Source: Desulforhopalus sp. (GTDB taxonomy: Bacteria; Desulfobacterota; Desulfobulbia; Desulfobulbales; Desulfocapsaceae). From it: a DNA stretch of 35,769 bases. Within the stretch, counting starts at the first letter, position 1. Each line of letters begins with the position of its first letter. Position numbers and translations under genes: made by a program. The stretch spans positions 1-35,769 of the forward strand of contig WTAT01000020.1 in the NCBI GenBank assembly GCA_013139415.1. Direction: 5' to 3'. Of the stretch, positions 1 to 8,374 are shown one piece after another. Under the pieces are notes generated by a model, which saw only the letters and a list, made by a program, of their open reading frames with translations, made no database searches and had not been told where the DNA came from.

Positions 1-1
1 T

Positions 2-751
2 ATCATCAACGGCATGGAAGCAATTCATGGAGAAGGGACTCTTTCTATCGTCACTGAAGACCATGATCAGAGTCTTCCCTTATCAAAAGGCAGGTTGAAT
101 TTATCCAAAGGAAATTTCTCTAAAATAACCATCCATGATGATGGTTCCGGGATTACACCTCACGACATGGGGCATATTTTCGAACCCTTTTACACTAAAA
201 AAGTTATGGGTAGAAGTGGCACCGGGCTCGGGCTTGCTGTTGTATGGAACACCATGCGTGACCATGGCGGCGCAGTCAATGTCATCAGCAATACGCAAGG
301 GACCACCTTTGAACTCTATTTCCCGAGTATCAAGGCTGACATCGCCCTCAGGCCAGATCAAAAAGACTGGAGGGACTATAACGGCCAAGGAGAAACAATT
401 CTGGTGATAGACGATGAACTGCGTCAACGCGAGATTGCCAGTCAGTTGTTAACTTCTTTAGATTACTCAGTTCAAACGGTCTCTTCAGGGGAGGAGGCGA
501 TAGAATATGCCAAGAACCATACCACTGACCTGATGATCCTTGATATGATTATGCCTCCAGGACAAAATGGGCGAATGACCTTAGAACAAATCCTTAAACT
601 TCACCCTCAGCAAAAAGCAATCATTGCCAGCGGTTTTGCCCAGGATGGTGATGTAAAAGCCACTCTGGCAATGGGCGCAAAGGCATTTATTCCAAAACCT
701 TACACTCTTGAACAGATTGCCTCGACCATATACAAAATTCTGCACACATGA
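2..751 (+). CDS. Hybrid sensor histidine kinase, C-terminal part (HATPase + receiver), cut by window start
   Basis: This is the 3' part of a histidine kinase gene; the reading frame is open to the first base of the window, so the true start lies outside. The first visible residues (IINGMEAI) match the end of an N-box. They are followed by a G1 box (DDGSGI), an F box (FEPFYTKK) and a G2 box ([10 protein letters not shown]), which together form the ATP-binding domain. After a short linker comes a receiver domain with its acidic pair (VIDDE), the phospho-acceptor Asp in LMILDMIMP and the conserved Lys in IPKPY. It is therefore a hybrid kinase with a C-terminal receiver. The stop overlaps an in-frame ATG of the next ORF (ATGA), but that gene probably starts further in. 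The input signal cannot be read because the sensor half is missing. Confidence 0.9.
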   Translation: MINGMEAIHGEGTLSIVTEDHDQSLPLSKGRLNLSKGNFSKITIHDDGSGITPHDMGHIFEPFYTKKVMGRSGTGLGLAVVWNTMRDHGGAVNVISNTQGTTFELYFPSIKADIALRPDQKDWRDYNGQGETILVIDDELRQREIASQLLTSLDYSVQTVSSGEEAIEYAKNHTTDLMILDMIMPPGQNGRMTLEQILKLHPQQKAIIASGFAQDGDVKATLAMGAKAFIPKPYTLEQIASTIYKILHT

Positions 752-798
752 TATGTTATCTTGCCAACTTACAATCTTTCAGACTATGGATATGCTAC

Positions 799-1677
799 AT
801 GGTGTGTAAAAAACATTCTCTACCTCTCACCCTAATATTTCTTGTCACTTTTCTATTTCCGGCAGGAGCATGGCCAAAAGATTCCATTGATTGGATGGAA
901 GCCGATGCACCGCCATTTTTTATTCATGAGGGGATCTTTAAAGGAGAAGGATACGAAGACCTTATAACCGACATCCTGATAAATAATTTGCCGGAATATG
1001 AACATTCACACATAAATGCCAATATTTCCAGGCATTACCAGCAATGGAAACAGGGAGAGAAGGCATGTGGCCTGGCAATGTTTAAGACACCGGAGCGGAT
1101 GGAGTTTGCCTATTTTTCGATACCAAGTGTCTTTACACTGCCCACAGTCCTGATTATCAACAAAGAGAAATTTAATACATTCGGCAGGATGAAGACCCTT
1201 AGTCTGACAGATATTCTAAAAAGCAATAAATATGTTGTCGGAAGATCCAAAAACCGTTCTTACGGGGTAGAGTTTGACAAAACATTAAACGAATACGGCA
1301 ACGATCAGAATATCTTCACCTATGAGGGCCCGGAACTCACATTAAATCTCTTAAAAATGCTGTTGGCAGGGCGTATAAATGCACTCTGCGGGCTACCGGA
1401 AGAGGCCATGTACCTGGCGGAAAAAATGGGTGTACGGGATCAGCTGATGACACTTAACATAGAGGAAAACCTGGTAAATCATGATGCGTCGCTAACCTAT
1501 GTAGCCTGTTCCAAAAACGAATGGGGCGAAAAAACGATCGGAGCCATCAATAAAGTACTCCGCAAGCAACGACCAACCGAAAAATACAGATCCGCCTATG
1601 AAAGATGGCTTGACCCAAGCAGCCTTGAGGGATACCGAAAACTCTACAAGGAAATTTTCCTTACAATTACTGAATAA
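799..1677 (+). CDS. Periplasmic solute-binding protein, family 3-like
   Basis: Predicted exported solute-binding protein of about 292 residues. An ATG at 748 overlaps the upstream kinase stop. The ATG at 799 is preferred because it gives a classic signal peptide (MVCKKHSLPLTLIFLVTFLF, then PAGAWP). The body resembles SBP_bac_3 (HisJ/GlnH-like) proteins: an early WMEADAPPF segment, then GYEDLITDIL, a LNLLKMLLAGRINALCG hinge-type segment and a C-terminal helix with YERWLDPSS. No permease or ATPase gene lies nearby. Directly downstream of a hybrid kinase it could be a stand-alone periplasmic sensor or ligand presenter for that kinase rather than a transporter part. That role is inferred; the family assignment rests on overall pattern only. 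Confidence 0.72.
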   Translation: MVCKKHSLPLTLIFLVTFLFPAGAWPKDSIDWMEADAPPFFIHEGIFKGEGYEDLITDILINNLPEYEHSHINANISRHYQQWKQGEKACGLAMFKTPERMEFAYFSIPSVFTLPTVLIINKEKFNTFGRMKTLSLTDILKSNKYVVGRSKNRSYGVEFDKTLNEYGNDQNIFTYEGPELTLNLLKMLLAGRINALCGLPEEAMYLAEKMGVRDQLMTLNIEENLVNHDASLTYVACSKNEWGEKTIGAINKVLRKQRPTEKYRSAYERWLDPSSLEGYRKLYKEIFLTITE

Positions 1678-1870
1678 ATTGTTCAGCTCTCATACTGCCT
1701 GCGGACAAATTCAAAGCTGCAAGGAGACTGAATAAATAGCCTGTCTGCTAACAGCGAAGCAGGGCTGCTTGACATCTTTTAACGGGCATGCAATATTCCT
1801 CTTAAACCCACCGCCGATCCTCCATTTAGGATCTGCAAAAACGGATGCCTATTATGACAGGTTTCAACAA

Positions 1871-2863
1871 ATGAATATCGTTCTGAATTCCCCCCTCGAC
1901 ATGCATCTCCACCTCCGGGAAGGCACAATGCTGCAAGATGTGGCACCATTTACCACCGGTAGTTTTGCCGGAGCAGTGATCATGCCCAATCTTGTTTCCC
2001 CCGTAGACTCGCTGGAGAAGGTGCGAAGATACAAAGAGGAAATACATGCTGCCGGGAATTCAGATTCATTCGCCGCCTACATGACCCTCTTTTTTAAAAA
2101 TTACACCAGAGCTGAACTCATCGCAGCCAAAGATGAAATCATTGGCATCAAACTCTACCCGGCTGGCATTACCACAAGGAGTGAAAGCGGAGTTAGCAAC
2201 TTTAGCACCATTGATGAGACTCTCTCCCTGATGGAAGAGATGGAAATTCCCCTTCTGGTACACGGTGAATCCAACGGTTTTGTACTGGACAGGGAAAGGG
2301 AATTTTTAACGGTATATGAACGACTGGCTGAAACGTTTCCCAAACTGCATATCATCATGGAACATATTACCACCGCCGAAGCAGTGGAATTTGTCGACCG
2401 CTATCCAAACGTCTCGGCCACGGTCACCCTCCACCACCTGATGATCACTCTGGATGATGTCATTGGCGGCCTTATGGAGCCCGACCTCTTTTGCAAACCA
2501 ATCGCCAAAAGACCTGAAGACCTGGAAAGTCTCAGAGATGCTGTTTTTTCAGGCCATGAGCGGATCATGTTCGGCTCGGACTCTGCTCCCCATCCAAGGC
2601 ATAAAAAAGAATGTTGCGGTTGTGCTGCAGGAATTTTCTCTGCACCTGTTGCCCTGCCGATGTTGGCCGAGCTCTTTGAAGACGTCGGCCGTCTAGATCT
2701 ATTGCAAAACTTTATCAGTGATATAGCCTGCAAACGTTACGGGCTGCATCCGCCTGAAAAGCAGATAACTCTAGAAAAAATCTCTTGGGAAGTCCCGGAA
2801 CTCTATGGCAAGGTGAAGCCATTCGGGGCAGGCAGAACCTTACGATGGTCTATTGCCAGGTAA
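1871..2863 (+). CDS. pyrC: Dihydroorotase, class II
   Basis: Interconverts carbamoyl-aspartate and dihydroorotate in de novo pyrimidine synthesis; cytoplasmic zinc enzyme. Class II signatures are all present. The N-terminal metal motif HLHLR is at residues 12-16. The carbamylated-lysine motif is KLYPAG. The metal histidines are in LLVHGE and MEHITT. The catalytic Asp is in FGSDSAPHPRHKKE, followed by the Cys-rich CCGCAAGIF typical of class II. Length is 330 residues, against 348 in E. coli. The frame stays open upstream to 1769, but the ATG at 1871 sits 9 bases after ACAGG and aligns with family starts. It is single-copy and not obviously in an operon with its neighbours. Confidence 0.96.
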   Translation: MNIVLNSPLDMHLHLREGTMLQDVAPFTTGSFAGAVIMPNLVSPVDSLEKVRRYKEEIHAAGNSDSFAAYMTLFFKNYTRAELIAAKDEIIGIKLYPAGITTRSESGVSNFSTIDETLSLMEEMEIPLLVHGESNGFVLDREREFLTVYERLAETFPKLHIIMEHITTAEAVEFVDRYPNVSATVTLHHLMITLDDVIGGLMEPDLFCKPIAKRPEDLESLRDAVFSGHERIMFGSDSAPHPRHKKECCGCAAGIFSAPVALPMLAELFEDVGRLDLLQNFISDIACKRYGLHPPEKQITLEKISWEVPELYGKVKPFGAGRTLRWSIAR

Positions 2864-2917
2864 GAGGATCTACCGACATCTTAAACACTAATTGTTAAGA
2901 TCCGTTGCAACACACGC

Positions 2918-3169
2918 TTACTGTTCCATCTCAAGTTCAGTATTTGTCTTTTTCACCTCTGCCGGTGGAATGACAATGACATCGTTTGTTAAATCCGAAT
3001 CCTTTTCCGCCTGCTCATAAAAATCCATCGGTAGACCGGATTGCCTCCCAGAGGAGGAATCAGGTTTCCGGGGATAATTTACCGATTGCTTTTGCTCAGT
3101 TGCGGCGCAGGAACTTATCAGCAAACATACAGCAAAAAGACATATGGCCTTTTTCATGATGAGTCTCAT
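2918..3169 (-). CDS. Small putative lipoprotein
   Basis: Short exported protein of unknown function. A basic N-terminus, a hydrophobic stretch (AICLFAVCLL) and a lipobox ending ISSC-A predict signal peptidase II processing at about residue 17. The mature part is about 65 residues, hydrophilic and acidic, with no cysteine haem motif. The start is uncertain: ATG at 3169, ATG at 3157 (MKKAIC), or a GTG at 3181 that overlaps the TGA stop of the preceding gene and would allow translational coupling. It is co-directional with and directly follows the 3178-3816 gene, so the two are probably co-transcribed. No family was recognised. Confidence 0.6.
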   Translation of the reverse strand: MRLIMKKAICLFAVCLLISSCAATEQKQSVNYPRKPDSSSGRQSGLPMDFYEQAEKDSDLTNDVIVIPPAEVKKTNTELEMEQ

Positions 3170-3177
3170 AAGATAGG

Positions 3178-3816
3178 TCACCCAGCCGTCTGTTTATTCA
3201 GGGAAAGGAATATCTTCGACAAAGGAATAGAGTTTATCATTACATAAATGGATGAGATTTCTTCAGTTTTGGCTACTTCTTCCTTCTCAGCTTTATCTGG
3301 TGCTGAGTCTTGCGCAATAGGCAAACTACTGGAAAATTTGACGGTAGCCAATACATCTTCCCCACCACTTTCCCTTGCCATATCAAAGAGGTCTTCCGAG
3401 ATCCGGCCATCTTTACCAAATGCCCAGTATATCAGTTTATCATGGGCCATGGTGGTGGGTTCTTCGAATTGCATCATCAACTCACCCACCATTTTCTTGA
3501 CGTCTTCCCGTGAAGCCTCAGTGTTTTGTTTATAAATCCCGATTACCATATCAGTCTTTTTACCAGCCACGACAAAGACGTCACCGTCCTGAAATTTATA
3601 GGTACCGTTAAGGGTTTTATGGATAATATTTTTCCTCGCAATCTCTCTCTTTTCTGCATTCAGGATCTGACCGATAAAATAGTCACCGAGGCCAAGCTTC
3701 AGGGCAGCGACATCCTTACCAATTCGTTTCATCTTCGTTGCCCCATCCTCGGCCTGCAGTCCGACGGGAACAACCGTAAGAAGCACCCCCAACAACAGTA
3801 AATAAATGCGTTTCAT
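3178..3816 (-). CDS. Exported protein of unknown function
   Basis: Protein of 212 residues with a clean Sec signal peptide (MKRIYLLLLGVLLTVVPVGLQA, cleaved near AEDG). The mature part is mixed alpha/beta with no CXXCH, no Fe-S motif and no membrane segment after the signal. Visible segments include GDYFIGQILNAEKREIARKNI and a charged stretch near residue 175 (DKAEKEEVAKTEE). The family was not recognised. It lies about 90 bases beyond the octaheme cytochrome gene on the same strand, but the strong hairpin terminator at 3840-3872 separates them. A functional link to nitrogen respiration is therefore only positional. Its stop overlaps a possible GTG start of the downstream lipoprotein. Confidence 0.7.
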   Translation of the reverse strand: MKRIYLLLLGVLLTVVPVGLQAEDGATKMKRIGKDVAALKLGLGDYFIGQILNAEKREIARKNIIHKTLNGTYKFQDGDVFVVAGKKTDMVIGIYKQNTEASREDVKKMVGELMMQFEEPTTMAHDKLIYWAFGKDGRISEDLFDMARESGGEDVLATVKFSSSLPIAQDSAPDKAEKEEVAKTEEISSIYVMINSIPLSKIFLSLNKQTAG

Positions 3817-3839
3817 AGTCTTTATAAATCCTCATTGCG

Positions 3840-3872
3840 AAAAAACACCCCGGCATAAAAAATGCCGGGGTG
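3840..3872 (-). terminator. Rho-independent terminator of the octaheme cytochrome transcript
   Basis: A perfect 11-bp stem (CACCCCGGCAT at 3846-3856 and its complement at 3862-3872) encloses a 5-base loop. Read on the minus strand it is followed by six T residues (3845-3840). It lies 35 bases beyond the stop of the octaheme cytochrome gene and is a textbook intrinsic terminator for the minus-strand respiratory operon. Confidence 0.9.
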
Positions 3873-3906
3873 AAGGTAACGGCCTGGATTACAATAACAT
3901 TTACGG

Positions 3907-5493
3907 CTACTGCTTATAACGTTCGTCCTGTTCAGCTTTGATATCCTTCATAACGTCAGCATCAAAACCTTCTTTATACCAGGTATGCTCAGGTCTGGAA
4001 AGAATTGCACCCAATTCCTTCTCGTATTTCTCGGTCATGCCTTTTTCTTCTGCCATATGCATAAGCTCAGGGATGAACTTGAAATAGAAGTTATGAGCGA
4101 CATCATACATTCCATGCCAATGGGTATAGTCAGGTCCACTCATTGCAGCACCGTGACGCGCTCGACGTCCTTCATGATGCCAGAGCTCCCACCAATGCCA
4201 CCCAAGCTCGGTGTGAAAAGTTGAACCACTAATGAGACCATCTTTCGCGGCCATTTCATACAATTTTTTAGCCGGCTTTGCGAACTTATCGTTATAGGTT
4301 ACAACCAGTGCATCAAACTGCTTATAAAAAGATTGCACCTTCTGCTCACCATGACACTGTTTACAGACGCCTTGCATGTTTTTGCGGCGCTCTTCCCAGC
4401 TTACGACAGCAATAGCCTCTTTTACAACCGGAACTTTTTTCCATTTATCGTCGACAAACTTGAATTCTTTATACTTCACTTCAGAACCAGCCTGGGGAGG
4501 AATATCACCTGGTATATCTTTTTCGGTACCATCGGCAAATATTACCCTGTTGAGCTTGGAAGAGATCTTTGGTCTCAGAGTCCAGGAAAGCCTGTCACCA
4601 ACATTATGGGTACTCTGGCTGACAGAACCATCGGACTTTTGATACGATCCCATATGGCAGGTAGCACAGGTCGGCGCGGTATAGTAGTCTTTACCCAAGA
4701 CCCATTTGCCGGCTTTCATGATGTTCATACCGTTCATGCCATACTCCCGGGAAGCGGAATAATAAGCAATGCCATGTTTAGACTCGTTATAAATCTCCAT
4801 CTGCGGATGATCCGGGCCAAGGTGGCACTTGCCGCAATTCTCAGGTTGACGGGCGGTTGAAGCACGGAAACTATGCTTGCTGTGACAGGCATTACAGGTC
4901 CCTGCATATCCATCGGGGTTGAGACGACCAACGCCGGAGTTTGGATAGGTCATCGGATCAAACATTACCGCTCCGAATTCATTTTTTAGCGTTTTTCCGT
5001 CTGCACCGGTCTGAACGGTTAACAGAGATCCATGACATTGCCAGCAGCCATTTGCAGCATCGGCTTTGTCTTCCAGAGAACAGATGACCTCACCCAGAAC
5101 ATTGTCTAGAGACGCCATGATCTGACCGGCAGCAGCGTGATGCGAGTTCTGCTGCTCTTTCATTTCCCCTTCATGACAAAACCCACAATCCTTTGGAGTC
5201 TGGATTGTTTTGATAAAAGCACCCTCATGCATATAGGCAGTAATGTCACCTTGATCAGCTGCATGACAGTTGTAACAGGATACTGAGCCATCTTTTCCTG
5301 CTGCGTGTGGAGAATTTTTCCATTGCTGCACTAATGAATTGTTCTCTTTGAGATGGCAGTTCACACATTTTACGTTTGCTTGCTTGTTCTTCTCGTTGGT
5401 CACATCCATGGAAGCTTTTGTCGTGGCAAACGCTGGGACCGCGATAAAAAGTCCCAGAATTGCCATGCAAAGTATTTTACCCCACTGTTGCAT
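3907..5493 (-). CDS. Octaheme cytochrome c, hydroxylamine oxidoreductase (HAO) family; probable nitrite/hydroxylamine reductase
   Basis: Periplasmic cytochrome of 528 residues with a Sec signal peptide (cleaved near VPAFA, residue 23). Eight CXXCH motifs start at residues 43, 73, 103, 150, 200, 220, 276 and 377: CVNCH, CYNCH, CGFCH, CWQCH, CNACH, CGKCH, CATCH and CKQCH. Their number and spacing, and the C-terminal block MSGPDYTHWHGMYDV (451-465), fit the HAO family rather than pentaheme NrfA, which would have a CXXCK or modified active haem. In bacteria that do not oxidise ammonia, HAO homologues are thought to reduce nitrite or hydroxylamine to ammonium. That direction fits the adjacent nitrate reductase and NrfBCD-like genes. 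Whether Tyr456 or Tyr463 matches the cross-linking tyrosine of oxidising HAO needs an alignment. The ATG at 5493 is chosen because GGAGG lies 8 bases upstream; longer starts lack this. Confidence 0.88.
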   Translation of the reverse strand: MQQWGKILCMAILGLFIAVPAFATTKASMDVTNEKNKQANVKCVNCHLKENNSLVQQWKNSPHAAGKDGSVSCYNCHAADQGDITAYMHEGAFIKTIQTPKDCGFCHEGEMKEQQNSHHAAAGQIMASLDNVLGEVICSLEDKADAANGCWQCHGSLLTVQTGADGKTLKNEFGAVMFDPMTYPNSGVGRLNPDGYAGTCNACHSKHSFRASTARQPENCGKCHLGPDHPQMEIYNESKHGIAYYSASREYGMNGMNIMKAGKWVLGKDYYTAPTCATCHMGSYQKSDGSVSQSTHNVGDRLSWTLRPKISSKLNRVIFADGTEKDIPGDIPPQAGSEVKYKEFKFVDDKWKKVPVVKEAIAVVSWEERRKNMQGVCKQCHGEQKVQSFYKQFDALVVTYNDKFAKPAKKLYEMAAKDGLISGSTFHTELGWHWWELWHHEGRRARHGAAMSGPDYTHWHGMYDVAHNFYFKFIPELMHMAEEKGMTEKYEKELGAILSRPEHTWYKEGFDADVMKDIKAEQDERYKQ

Positions 5494-5658
5494 ATTCATT
5501 TCCTCCGAATGAAATTTAAAATCCTCGTTTGCCGGAAACACCGACGCTCCAAATCCTTAAAATCCTTACAGACAGCCTCTTTGTTCACCCTCCTTGCATC
5601 CTCCTCGTATAGGATTCATCTTCATAGCAGTTAAGCGTTCAAACAATATACCGGTAAA

Positions 5659-6861
5659 TCAATCCACCGATGAATCGGCGACCTTTTCACTCATCCAGAA
5701 CGGGAAAATCTTCCCGAGAACATATAAAATCACCAGCGGGGCAATCATGATGCAGAGAGCGGCAATAATGCCCTCTCTTCCGAGCCACTCTGGTATAAAC
5801 ACCACCTGCCCCCTGGTGCTATTGGACATCAACTGACCACCTATGACGACATTCCAACGCATAAGCAAAACCTGTACAAGTATCATCAGAGAGGCGATCG
5901 GGGCAAAAAACAGAATGACCCGATCCTTGAATTTAAACAGACAGAGTGCGGCCAGCAGGAAAAAGGGGATGACGGAAAAAATCTTCACCTGATACAACCA
6001 ATAGGTGTTGTAAAGCGGTCCCCAGAGCAGATTCTCCAGGACATGCCAGTGGTGGGTGCTCATATAGAAATGGCTGAACACCTCAAGCATTTCAAAGACG
6101 AAATCGAGAATAAAAAAGCCCCAAAGAAATTTGAGTGCAGTTCGAATGCAGTCAACATCGATTTGCTGACCGGTAAATTTTTTGATTAAAAAATAGGCCA
6201 AAATGATCCCGGCAATTCCCGAGACACAGGCGGAAAGTAAAAAAATCACCGGCATGAGCGGGGTGGCCCAAAGCGGATTAGCCTTGACTCCACCAAAGAT
6301 AAAGCCAACATAACCGTGCAGGACACAGGCCATTGGGATACCAATCGCCGCTAAAAAATTAATTATTTTATGATCAAGCTGCAGTGACTCTTTGGAGAGG
6401 TTGTCATTATGGAAGGCAAGAAAGCGATACAGCCACTGTATTTTTCCAGAAGAACTCTTCCACAATCCGACCATCGTCGGTCGGTAGATAAACAAAATTT
6501 CATGGAGCAACAGGATAAAATAAGCAGAGTAGATATAGCCAAACCCGGCCATGGCTGAGGTTGGATTAGGCGTCAGCAACATACTAAAGGATCGTTCCGG
6601 ATGGCCAAGATGGAGAAGAAGCGGCCAGGTGGCACAAGCCAGAAAAGCAAGCGCAAAGACCAGTGAAAACCGGGAAATAGGCTCTAGCTGTTTTATGCCG
6701 AATACGTGATAGAGTGATGAGACGATAAAGGCTCCGGCCACAATCCCTGTAATATAAGGATAGAGGACAATCATCAAGCTCCAATGCACATGAAAATCAT
6801 TGGGAAACACATAGTTGGTCAAAGCTGAAATGGCGTCACCATGATGTATTGCTGTGCTCAT
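5659..6861 (-). CDS. nrfD: NrfD/PsrC-type integral membrane quinol dehydrogenase subunit
   Basis: Polytopic membrane protein of 400 residues with roughly nine or ten hydrophobic helices (for example near 28-50, 60-80, 105-125, 165-190, 200-225, 243-265, 295-315, 322-345 and 370-395). It belongs to the NrfD/PsrC family, which binds quinol and passes electrons to a partner four-cluster ferredoxin. Charged or His residues lie inside helices (for example HEILFIY and DFVFEMLEVFSHF), as is usual near quinone sites. Its ATG overlaps the stop of the NrfC-like gene by one base (TAATG), showing translational coupling and an obligate partner. GGAGGTGG precedes the start. The octaheme cytochrome gene follows after 165 bases with no other gene between. 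Confidence 0.9.
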   Translation of the reverse strand: MSTAIHHGDAISALTNYVFPNDFHVHWSLMIVLYPYITGIVAGAFIVSSLYHVFGIKQLEPISRFSLVFALAFLACATWPLLLHLGHPERSFSMLLTPNPTSAMAGFGYIYSAYFILLLHEILFIYRPTMVGLWKSSSGKIQWLYRFLAFHNDNLSKESLQLDHKIINFLAAIGIPMACVLHGYVGFIFGGVKANPLWATPLMPVIFLLSACVSGIAGIILAYFLIKKFTGQQIDVDCIRTALKFLWGFFILDFVFEMLEVFSHFYMSTHHWHVLENLLWGPLYNTYWLYQVKIFSVIPFFLLAALCLFKFKDRVILFFAPIASLMILVQVLLMRWNVVIGGQLMSNSTRGQVVFIPEWLGREGIIAALCIMIAPLVILYVLGKIFPFWMSEKVADSSVD

Positions 6862-7655
6862 TAGACCACCTCCCTTCGCAGCCCGACATAATGCAGGGCG
6901 GGTTTGTTACCCATATCAGGCTTCAATACGGAAATTACGTGGGGTTCATGGAGAATTTTCCAGACCTCGGAATTCTTATCAGCAAGATCACCAAACTTAC
7001 GGGCGTGGGTCGGGCAGACTTCAACGCATGCGGGCAACAGTCCCTTTCTCACCCGGTGGTAACACCAGGTACATTTTTCCGCGGTTCTGGTTATGGGATT
7101 AATAAAACGCACAGAATAGGGACAGGCCTGTATACAATAGGAGCAGCCAACGCAGCGGGTTTTATCAACCAGAATAAAGCCGTCATCGGTTTTATAAGTC
7201 GCTCCAACCGGGCAAACCTGGACGCAGGAAGGTTTTTCGCACATATTACAGAGCTTGGGGACAAAGAAGGTATCCCGGGTAGGGTTCGGGAGTCCATCAC
7301 GGGCCTTAGTATACCCATCCAGCCCACCGTTAGGCGAGTCGACATAGACATTATCGTGGTCGTCGATAATATATCGCTCGACCCAGGTTCGGTAATTGTG
7401 ATCAGGGACATTATATTCCGCCTTATCTGCAATACAGCAGGAACCGCAGCCGATACAGGCGGTGATATCGACCACAAAGGCAAATCGTTTATGGGTAAAG
7501 ACGCTGTCATCGCCTCGCATGCCGGGTATCTGCTCGATAAGTTCCTCGGCTGTTGCAGGTATAACGAGAAGCAGCGAACCGGCAATTGTACCACCGAGGA
7601 CCTTCTTGATGAAGCCGCGGCGGTCCTGCTCTATTTGTTTTTTAAGTTCTTTCAT
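6861..7655 (-). CDS. nrfC: Tat-exported four-cluster ferredoxin, NrfC/PsrB-like
   Basis: Electron-transfer subunit of 264 residues. A twin-arginine signal (DRRGFIKKVLGGT) shows folded export to the periplasmic side. Four cysteine groups predict four [4Fe-4S] clusters: CIGCGSCC, CNMCEKPSCVQVCP, CVGCSYCIQACP and CTWCYHRVRKGLLPACVEVCP. This is the DmsB/NrfC/PsrB layout. Known relatives carry electrons between an NrfD-type membrane subunit and a periplasmic partner. The ATG at 7655 is chosen because GGAGG lies 10 bases before it and because it puts the Tat motif near the N-terminus; the longer frame from 7706 overlaps the preceding gene. Its stop overlaps the nrfD start. Confidence 0.92.
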   Translation of the reverse strand: MKELKKQIEQDRRGFIKKVLGGTIAGSLLLVIPATAEELIEQIPGMRGDDSVFTHKRFAFVVDITACIGCGSCCIADKAEYNVPDHNYRTWVERYIIDDHDNVYVDSPNGGLDGYTKARDGLPNPTRDTFFVPKLCNMCEKPSCVQVCPVGATYKTDDGFILVDKTRCVGCSYCIQACPYSVRFINPITRTAEKCTWCYHRVRKGLLPACVEVCPTHARKFGDLADKNSEVWKILHEPHVISVLKPDMGNKPALHYVGLRREVV

Positions 7656-7657
7656 CG

Positions 7658-8203
7658 TTATATTGCCTCCTTTATACCAATCATTTCCTTTGCCTGATTG
7701 ATCCAAAGAAGCGGATCATGGACCATGTGGCATTGACTACAGGTATGATCAATCCGAACATTTTTCTCTTGTAGATGTTGGGGCATGCCTACCATTTTGA
7801 TCGATTCCCGGGGACGGGCCTGGATGATCTGGTTATGACAACGCAGACAGAGTGGGATGATCTCCTGTCCGCGCTTTACGGGTAGGGTACCTATTTTTTT
7901 ACCATTCTCAACATGGTCTCCATAGGGGCCGTGACAGATTTCGCATGAAACCGTCTTATGAACACCTGCTTTATGAATTCTGCGGATAGGTTTATGACAT
8001 TGAAAACAGGACTCATTTGTCTGAAGCCTTACGGCAATATTTTTTTGATCTTCAATATCAGCTCCCCGATAATGGCCATACTGCCCCATGCTCTCAGGTG
8101 TAAAAACCTTCCGTGCAATTAATGCGGCAACTCCGAAAACGACCAGAGCGATAATCAGCTTGATCAAATGAGAGTTGTATTTCGATCTTGACTCCGTTTG
8201 CAC
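7658..8203 (-). CDS. Membrane-anchored tetraheme cytochrome c, NrfB-like electron carrier
   Basis: Cytochrome of 181 residues with one N-terminal hydrophobic helix (about residues 13-30) that probably anchors it in the inner membrane facing the periplasm. Four haem c motifs are present: CFQCH (66), CEICH (87), CLRCH (119) and CSQCH (155). It is the first gene of the tetraheme-NrfC-NrfD-octaheme unit, so its likely role is to take electrons from the ferredoxin/NrfD pair and pass them to the octaheme cytochrome, as pentaheme NrfB does for NrfA. A NapC/NrfH relationship is less likely, as there is no typical NapC core and NrfD provides the quinol site. The start is GTG at 8203, supported by AGGAGG about 7 bases upstream. 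Confidence 0.87.
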   Translation of the reverse strand: MQTESRSKYNSHLIKLIIALVVFGVAALIARKVFTPESMGQYGHYRGADIEDQKNIAVRLQTNESCFQCHKPIRRIHKAGVHKTVSCEICHGPYGDHVENGKKIGTLPVKRGQEIIPLCLRCHNQIIQARPRESIKMVGMPQHLQEKNVRIDHTCSQCHMVHDPLLWINQAKEMIGIKEAI

Positions 8204-8307
8204 TTAAGACCTCCTTAGTTGTACCTGATTGACGAGACCAGCTCCGCCAAGTCCAGGCTATTAGTTTCCACTTTTCCTCATTCGCAACATATCATTCCTC
8301 ATCACTT

Positions 8308-8323
8308 TGCAAATTTGATTCCA
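8308..8323 (-). promoter_or_regulatory. Sigma-54 (-24/-12) promoter of the tetraheme-nrfC-nrfD-octaheme operon
   Basis: On the minus strand the site reads TGGAATCAAATTTGCA. The invariant GG and GC are separated by exactly 10 bases, as sigma-54 promoters require; the -24 half deviates from TGGCAC, while the -12 half TTGCA is perfect. Transcription would start near 8297, leaving a leader of about 95 bases before the GTG start. Paired palindromes lie 52 bases upstream. The same geometry recurs upstream of napM. Confidence 0.72.
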
Positions 8324-8374
8324 TAAAAACAGGATTGTCTTTTCAGGTAATTACCCACTTCAAAACACAAGATC

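Noticed and set aside
1769-1870. Longer start of dihydroorotase (TTG at 1769)
   Set aside because: The family N-terminus begins a few residues before the HLHLR metal motif, matching the ATG at 1871 with its ribosome-binding site.
2878-2902. Terminator between pyrC and the lipoprotein gene
   Set aside because: ATCTTAA/TTAAGAT can pair, but the stem is AT-rich and no T-run follows in either direction.
4333-4860. Plus-strand frame of 175 codons opposite the octaheme cytochrome
   Set aside because: It overlaps the coding sequence with eight haem motifs on the other strand and has no ribosome-binding site or family features.
3907-5493. Calling the octaheme cytochrome NrfA
   Set aside because: NrfA has five haems with a modified CXXCK or CXXCH active site and is about 450-480 residues; this protein has eight CXXCH motifs and an HAO-type C-terminal block.
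6849-7697. Long plus-strand open frame of 282 codons opposite the NrfC-like gene
   Set aside because: It is the antisense shadow of a ferredoxin gene with four clear cysteine clusters, a Tat signal and coupled neighbours; the plus-strand product has no recognisable motif.
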